From Streptococcus sp. DTU_2020_1001019_1_SI_AUS_MUR_006 (GTDB taxonomy: Bacteria; Bacillota; Bacilli; Lactobacillales; Streptococcaceae): DNA of 64,000 bases. The DNA is taken from the NCBI RefSeq assembly GCF_032340315.1, contig NZ_CP135436.1:889501-953500 (forward strand). Reading direction: 5' to 3'. Positions 1 through 9,000 of the stretch are shown here, one piece after another. Both the position numbers and the translations under genes were made by a program. The first letter of the stretch is position 1; each line of letters begins with the position of its first letter. The notes under the pieces are model-generated. The model did no database searches. It saw nothing but the letters and a program-made list of their open reading frames with translations, and had not been told where the DNA came from.

Positions 1-3000
1 CAGGTTCAACAGTCGAAGTCACTCTTCCAGGCGGAGCTAAGAAATCAGCCACAGCAGGTGAAGATGGAACCTTCAGCATTCCAGTATCTGGCTTGAATGA
101 AAACGACGAAGTCTCAGTAACAGCAACAGACGCAGCTAAGAACACATCAACTCCAACTACAGCAACAGTAGCGAAAGCCGATGATAAGACAGCACCAGAT
201 GCGCCAGTTGTGAACCCAGTTAAAGCTGGAGATGAAGCCATCACAGGTAAAGCTGAGCCAGGTTCAACAGTCGAAGTCACTCTTCCAGGCGGAGCTAAGA
301 AATCAGCCACAGCAGGTGAAGATGGAACCTTCAGCATTCCAGTATCTGGCTTGAATGAAAACGACGAAGTCTCAGTAACAGCAACAGACGCAGCTAAGAA
401 CACATCAACTCCAACTACAGCAACAGTAGCGAAAGCCGATGATAAGACAGCACCAGATGCGCCAGTTGTGAACCCAGTTAAAGCTGGAGATGAAGCCATC
501 ACAGGTAAAGCTGAGCCAGGTTCAACAGTCGAAGTCACTCTTCCAGGCGGAGCTAAGAAATCAGCCACAGCAGGTGAAGATGGAACCTTCAGCATTCCAG
601 TATCTGGCTTGAATGAAAACGACGAAGTCTCAGTAACAGCAACAGACGCAGCTAAGAACACATCAACTCCAACTACAGCAACAGTAGCGAAAGCAGATGA
701 TAAGACAGCACCAGATGCGCCAGTTGTGAACCCAGTTAAAGCTGGAGATGAAGCCATCACAGGTAAAGCTGAGCCAGGTTCAACAGTCGAAGTTACTCTT
801 CCAGGCGGAGCTAAGAAATCAGCCACAGCAGGTGAAGATGGAACCTTCAGCATTCCAGTATCTGGCTTGAATGAAAACGACGAAGTCTCAGTAACAGCAA
901 CAGACGCAGCTAAGAACACATCAACTCCAACTACAGCAACAGTAGCGAAAGCCGATGATAAGACAGCACCAGATGCGCCAGTTGTGAACCCAGTTAAAGC
1001 TGGAGATGAAGCCATCACAGGTAAAGCTGAGCCAGGTTCAACAGTCGAAGTCACTCTTCCAGGCGGAGCTAAGAAATCAGCCACAGCAGGTGAAGATGGA
1101 ACCTTCAGCATTCCAGTATCTGGCTTGAATGAAAACGACGAAGTCTCTGTAACAGCAACAGACGCAGCTAAGAACACATCAACTCCAACTACAGCAACAG
1201 TAGCGAAAGCCGATGATAAGACAGCACCAGATGCGCCAGTTGTGAACCCAGTTAAAGCTGGAGATGAAGCCATCACAGGTAAAGCTGAGCCAGGTTCAAC
1301 AGTCGAAGTCACTCTTCCAGGCGGAGCTAAGAAATCAGCCACAGCAGGTGAAGATGGAACCTTCAGCATTCCAGTATCTGGCTTGAATGAAAACGACGAA
1401 GTCTCAGTAACAGCAACAGACGCAGCTAAGAACACATCAACTCCAACTACAGCAACAGTAGCGAAAGCCGATGATAAGACAGCACCAGATGCGCCAGTTG
1501 TGAACCCAGTTAAAGCTGGAGATGAAGCCATCACAGGTAAAGCTGAGCCAGGTTCAACAGTCGAAGTCACTCTTCCAGGCGGAGCTAAGAAATCAGCCAC
1601 AGCAGGTGAAGATGGAACCTTCAGCATTCCAGTATCTGGCTTGAATGAAAACGACGAAGTCTCAGTAACAGCAACAGACGCAGCTAAGAACACATCAACT
1701 CCAACTACAGCAACAGTAGCGAAAGCCGATGATAAGACAGCACCAGATGCGCCAGTTGTGAACCCAGTTAAAGCTGGAGATGAAGCCATCACAGGTAAAG
1801 CTGAGCCAGGTTCAACAGTCGAAGTCACTCTTCCAGGCGGAGCTAAGAAATCAGCCACAGCAGGTGAAGATGGAACCTTCAGCATTCCAGTATCTGGCTT
1901 GAATGAAAACGACGAAGTCTCAGTAACAGCAACAGACGCAGCTAAGAACACATCAACTCCAACTACAGCAACAGTAGCGAAAGCCGATGATAAGACAGCA
2001 CCAGATGCGCCAGTTGTGAACCCAGTTAAAGCTGGAGATGAAGCCATCACAGGTAAAGCTGAGCCAGGTTCAACAGTCGAAGTCACTCTTCCAGGCGGAG
2101 CTAAGAAATCAGCCACAGCAGGTGAAGATGGAACCTTCAGCATTCCAGTATCTGGCTTGAATGAAAACGACGAAGTCTCAGTAACAGCAACAGACGCAGC
2201 TAAGAACACATCAACTCCAACTACAGCAACAGTAGCGAAAGCCGATGATAAGACAGCACCAGATGCGCCAGTTGTGAACCCAGTTAAAGCTGGAGATGAA
2301 GCCATCACAGGTAAAGCTGAGCCAGGTTCAACAGTCGAAGTCACTCTTCCAGGCGGAGCTAAGAAATCAGCCACAGCAGGTGAAGATGGAACCTTCAGCA
2401 TTCCAGTATCTGGCTTGAATGAAAACGACGAAGTCTCAGTAACAGCAACAGACGCAGCTAAGAACACATCAACTCCAACTACAGCAACAGTAGCGAAAGC
2501 CGATGATAAGACAGCACCAGATGCGCCAGTTGTGAACCCAGTTAAAGCTGGAGATGAAGCCATCACAGGTAAAGCTGAGCCAGGTTCAACAGTCGAAGTC
2601 ACTCTTCCAGGCGGAGCTAAGAAATCAGCCACAGCAGGTGAAGATGGAACCTTCAGCATTCCAGTATCTGGCTTGAATGAAAACGACGAAGTCTCAGTAA
2701 CAGCAACAGACGCAGCTAAGAACACATCAACTCCAACTACAGCAACAGTAGCGAAAGCCGATGATAAGACAGCACCAGATGCGCCAGTTGTGAACCCAGT
2801 TAAAGCTGGAGATGAAGCCATCACAGGTAAAGCTGAGCCAGGTTCAACAGTCGAAGTCACTCTTCCAGGCGGAGCTAAGAAATCAGCCACAGCAGGTGAA
2901 GATGGAACCTTCAGCATTCCAGTATCTGGCTTGAATGAAAACGACGAAGTCTCAGTAACAGCAACAGACGCAGCTAAGAACACATCAACTCCAACTACAG

Positions 3001-6000
3001 CAACAGTAGCGAAAGCCGATGATAAGACAGCACCAGATGCGCCAGTTGTGAACCCAGTTAAAGCTGGAGATGAAGCCATCACAGGTAAAGCTGAGCCAGG
3101 TTCAACAGTCGAAGTCACTCTTCCAGGCGGAGCTAAGAAATCAGCCACAGCAGGTGAAGATGGAACCTTCAGCATTCCAGTATCTGGCTTGAATGAAAAC
3201 GACGAAGTCTCTGTAACAGCAACAGACGCAGCTAAGAACACATCAACTCCAACTACAGCAACAGTAGCGAAAGCCGATGATAAGACAGCTCCAGATGCCC
3301 CAGTTGTGAACCCAGTTAAAGCTGGTGACACAGCAGTAACAGGTACAGCTGAAGCCGGTTCAACAGTCGAAGTAACCCTTCCAGATGGCACTAAAGCAAC
3401 TGCAACAGCCGACCAAGATGGTAACTTCAGCGTTCCAGTAAGTGGCTTGGAAGAAGGCCAAACAGTCTCTGTTACAGCAACAGACGCAGCTAAGAACACA
3501 TCAACTCCAACTACAGCAACAGTAGCGAAAGCCGATGATAAGACAGCTCCAGATGCCCCAGTTGTGAACCCAGTTAAAGCTGGTGACACAGCAGTAACAG
3601 GTACAGCTGAAGCCGGTTCAACAGTCGAAGTAACCCTTCCAGATGGCACTAAAGCAACTGCAACAGCCGACCAAGATGGTAACTTCAGCGTTCCAGTAAG
3701 TGGCTTGGAAGAAGGCCAAACAGTCTCAGTAACAGCAACAGACGCAGCTAAGAACACATCAACTCCAACTACAGCAACAGTAGCGAAAGCAGATGATAAG
3801 ACAGCACCAGATGCGCCAGTTGTGAACCCAGTTAAAGCTGGAGATGAAGCCATCACAGGTAAAGCTGAGCCAGGTTCAACAGTCGAAGTCACTCTTCCAG
3901 GCGGAGCTAAGAAATCAGCCACAGCAGGTGAAGATGGAACCTTCAGCATTCCAGTATCTGGCTTGAATGAAAACGACGAAGTCTCAGTAACAGCAACAGA
4001 CGCAGCTAAGAACACATCAACTCCAACTACAGCAACAGTAGCGAAAGCCGATGATAAGACAGCACCAGATGCGCCAGTTGTGAACCCAGTTAAAGCTGGA
4101 GATGAAGCCATCACAGGTAAAGCTGAGCCAGGTTCAACAGTCGAAGTCACTCTTCCAGGCGGAGCTAAGAAATCAGCCACAGCAGGTGAAGATGGAACCT
4201 TCAGCATTCCAGTATCTGGCTTGAATGAAAACGACGAAGTCTCAGTAACAGCAACAGACGCAGCTAAGAACACATCAACTCCAACTACAGCAACAGTAGC
4301 GAAAGCAGATGATAAGACAGCACCAGATGCGCCAGTTGTGAACCCAGTTAAAGCTGGAGATGAAGCCATCACAGGTAAAGCTGAGCCAGGTTCAACAGTC
4401 GAAGTCACTCTTCCAGGCGGAGCTAAGAAATCAGCCACAGCAGGTGAAGATGGAACCTTCAGCATTCCAGTATCTGGCTTGAATGAAAACGACGAAGTCT
4501 CAGTAACAGCAACAGACGCAGCTAAGAACACATCAACTCCAACTACAGCAACAGTAGCGAAAGCCGATGATAAGACAGCACCAGATGCGCCAGTTGTGAA
4601 CCCAGTTAAAGCTGGAGATGAAGCCATCACAGGTAAAGCTGAGCCAGGTTCAACAGTCGAAGTCACTCTTCCAGGCGGAGCTAAGAAATCAGCCACAGCA
4701 GGTGAAGATGGAACCTTCAGCATTCCAGTATCTGGCTTGAATGAAAACGACGAAGTCTCAGTAACAGCAACAGACGCAGCTAAGAACACATCAACTCCAA
4801 CTACAGCAACAGTAGCGAAAGCCGATGATAAGACAGCACCAGATGCGCCAGTTGTGAACCCAGTTAAAGCTGGAGATGAAGCCATCACAGGTAAAGCTGA
4901 GCCAGGTTCAACAGTCGAAGTCACTCTTCCAGGCGGAGCTAAGAAATCAGCCACAGCAGGTGAAGATGGAACCTTCAGCATTCCAGTATCTGGCTTGAAT
5001 GAAAACGACGAAGTCTCAGTAACAGCAACAGACGCAGCTAAGAACACATCAACTCCAACTACAGCAACAGTAGCGAAAGCCGATGATAAGACAGCACCAG
5101 ATGCGCCAGTTGTGAACCCAGTTAAAGCTGGAGATGAAGCCATCACAGGTAAAGCTGAGCCAGGTTCAACAGTCGAAGTCACTCTTCCAGGCGGAGCTAA
5201 GAAATCAGCCACAGCAGGTGAAGATGGAACCTTCAGCATTCCAGTATCTGGCTTGAATGAAAACGACGAAGTCTCAGTAACAGCAACAGACGCAGCTAAG
5301 AACACATCAACTCCAACTACAGCAACAGTAGCGAAAGCCGATGATAAGACAGCACCAGATGCGCCAGTTGTGAACCCAGTTAAAGCTGGAGATGAAGCCA
5401 TCACAGGTAAAGCTGAGCCAGGTTCAACAGTCGAAGTCACTCTTCCAGGCGGAGCTAAGAAATCAGCCACAGCAGGTGAAGATGGAACCTTCAGCATTCC
5501 AGTATCTGGCTTGAATGAAAACGACGAAGTCTCAGTAACAGCAACAGACGCAGCTAAGAACACATCAACTCCAACTACAGCAACAGTAGCGAAAGCCGAT
5601 GATAAGACAGCACCAGATGCGCCAGTTGTGAACCCAGTTAAAGCTGGAGATGAAGCCATCACAGGTAAAGCTGAGCCAGGTTCAACAGTCGAAGTCACTC
5701 TTCCAGGCGGAGCTAAGAAATCAGCCACAGCAGGTGAAGATGGAACCTTCAGCATTCCAGTATCTGGCTTGAATGAAAACGACGAAGTCTCAGTAACAGC
5801 AACAGACGCAGCTAAGAACACATCAACTCCAACTACAGCAACAGTAGCGAAAGCCGATGATAAGACAGCACCAGATGCGCCAGTTGTGAACCCAGTTAAA
5901 GCTGGAGATGAAGCCATCACAGGTAAAGCTGAGCCAGGTTCAACAGTCGAAGTCACTCTTCCAGGCGGAGCTAAGAAATCAGCCACAGCAGGTGAAGATG

Positions 6001-9000
6001 GAACCTTCAGCATTCCAGTATCTGGCTTGAATGAAAACGACGAAGTCTCTGTAACAGCAACAGACGCAGCTAAGAACACATCAACTCCAACTACAGCAAC
6101 AGTAGCGAAAGCCGATGATAAGACAGCTCCAGATGCCCCAGTTGTGAACCCAGTTAAAGCTGGTGACACAGCAGTAACAGGTACAGCTGAAGCCGGTTCA
6201 ACAGTCGAAGTAACCCTTCCAGATGGCACTAAAGCAACTGCAACAGCCGACCAAGATGGTAACTTCAGCGTTCCAGTAAGTGGCTTGGAAGAAGGCCAAA
6301 CAGTCTCTGTTACAGCAACAGACGCAGCTAAGAACACATCAACTCCAACTACAGCAACAGTAGCGAAAGCCGATGATAAGACAGCTCCAGATGCCCCAGT
6401 TGTGAACCCAGTTAAAGCTGGTGACACAGCAGTAACAGGTACAGCTGAAGCCGGTTCAACAGTCGAAGTAACCCTTCCAGATGGCACTAAAGCAACTGCA
6501 ACAGCCGACCAAGATGGTAACTTCAGCGTTCCAGTAAGTGGCTTGGAAGAAGGCCAAACAGTCTCAGTAACAGCAACAGACGCAGCTAAGAACACATCAA
6601 CTCCAACTACAGCAACAGTAGCGAAAGCAGATGATAAGACAGCACCAGATGCGCCAGTTGTGAACCCAGTTAAAGCTGGAGATGAAGCCATCACAGGTAA
6701 AGCTGAGCCAGGTTCAACTGTCGAAGTCACTCTTCCAGGCGGAGCTAAGAAATCAGCAACAGCAGGTGAAGATGGAACCTTCAGCATTCCAGTATCTGGC
6801 TTGAATGAAAACGACGAAGTCTCAGTAACAGCAACAGACGCAGCTAAGAACACATCAACTCCAACTACAGCAACAGTAGCGAAAGCCGATGATAAGACAG
6901 CACCAGATGCGCCAGTTGTGAACCCAGTTAAAGCTGGAGATGAAGCCATCACAGGTAAAGCTGAGCCAGGTTCAACAGTCGAAGTCACTCTTCCAGGCGG
7001 AGCTAAGAAATCAGCCACAGCAGGTGAAGATGGAACCTTCAGCATTCCAGTATCTGGCTTGAATGAAAACGACGAAGTCTCAGTAACAGCAACAGACGCA
7101 GCTAAGAACACATCAACTCCAACTACAGCAACAGTAGCGAAAGCAGATGATAAGACAGCACCAGATGCGCCAGTTGTGAACCCAGTTAAAGCTGGAGATG
7201 AAGCCATCACAGGTAAAGCTGAGCCAGGTTCAACAGTCGAAGTTACTCTTCCAGGCGGAGCTAAGAAATCAGCCACAGCAGGTGAAGATGGAACCTTCAG
7301 CATTCCAGTATCTGGCTTGAATGAAAACGACGAAGTCTCAGTAACAGCAACAGACGCAGCTAAGAACACATCAACTCCAACTACAGCAACAGTAGCGAAA
7401 GCCGATGATAAGACAGCACCAGATGCGCCAGTTGTGAACCCAGTTAAAGCTGGAGATGAAGCCATCACAGGTAAAGCTGAGCCAGGTTCAACAGTCGAAG
7501 TCACTCTTCCAGGCGGAGCTAAGAAATCAGCCACAGCAGGTGAAGATGGAACCTTCAGCATTCCAGTATCTGGCTTGAATGAAAACGACGAAGTCTCTGT
7601 AACAGCAACAGACGCAGCTAAGAACACATCAACTCCAACTACAGCAACAGTAGCGAAAGCCGATGATAAGACAGCACCAGATGCGCCAGTTGTGAACCCA
7701 GTTAAAGCTGGAGATGAAGCCATCACAGGTAAAGCTGAGCCAGGTTCAACAGTCGAAGTCACTCTTCCAGGCGGAGCTAAGAAATCAGCCACAGCAGGTG
7801 AAGATGGAACCTTCAGCATTCCAGTATCTGGCTTGAATGAAAACGACGAAGTCTCAGTAACAGCAACAGACGCAGCTAAGAACACATCAACTCCAACTAC
7901 AGCAACAGTAGCGAAAGCCGATGATAAGACAGCACCAGATGCGCCAGTTGTGAACCCAGTTAAAGCTGGAGATGAAGCCATCACAGGTAAAGCTGAGCCA
8001 GGTTCAACAGTCGAAGTCACTCTTCCAGGCGGAGCTAAGAAATCAGCCACAGCAGGTGAAGATGGAACCTTCAGCATTCCAGTATCTGGCTTGAATGAAA
8101 ACGACGAAGTCTCAGTAACAGCAACAGACGCAGCTAAGAACACATCAACTCCAACTACAGCAACAGTAGCGAAAGCAGATGATAAGACAGCACCAGATGC
8201 GCCAGTTGTGAACCCAGTTAAAGCTGGAGATGAAGCCATCACAGGTAAAGCTGAGCCAGGTTCAACAGTCGAAGTCACTCTTCCAGGCGGAGCTAAGAAA
8301 TCAGCCACAGCAGGTGAAGATGGAACCTTCAGCATTCCAGTATCTGGCTTGAATGAAAACGACGAAGTCTCAGTAACAGCAACAGACGCAGCTAAGAACA
8401 CATCAACTCCAACTACAGCAACAGTAGCGAAAGCCGATGATAAGACAGCACCAGATGCGCCAGTTGTGAACCCAGTTAAAGCTGGAGATGAAGCCATCAC
8501 AGGTAAAGCTGAGCCAGGTTCAACAGTCGAAGTCACTCTTCCAGGCGGAGCTAAGAAATCAGCCACAGCAGGTGAAGATGGAACCTTCAGCATTCCAGTA
8601 TCTGGCTTGAATGAAAACGACGAAGTCTCAGTAACAGCAACAGACGCAGCTAAGAACACATCAACTCCAACTACAGCAACAGTAGCGAAAGCCGATGATA
8701 AGACAGCACCAGATGCGCCAGTTGTGAACCCAGTTAAAGCTGGAGATGAAGCCATCACAGGTAAAGCTGAGCCAGGTTCAACAGTCGAAGTCACTCTTCC
8801 AGGCGGAGCTAAGAAATCAGCCACAGCAGGTGAAGATGGAACCTTCAGCATTCCAGTATCTGGCTTGAATGAAAACGACGAAGTCTCAGTAACAGCAACA
8901 GACGCAGCTAAGAACACATCAACTCCAACTACAGCAACAGTAGCGAAAGCAGATGATAAGACAGCACCAGATGCGCCAGTTGTGAACCCAGTTAAAGCTG

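Noticed and set aside
93..95. TTG as start of the Ig-repeat protein
   Set aside because: The frame is open to the window edge and the TTG lies inside a repeat unit without a ribosome binding site.
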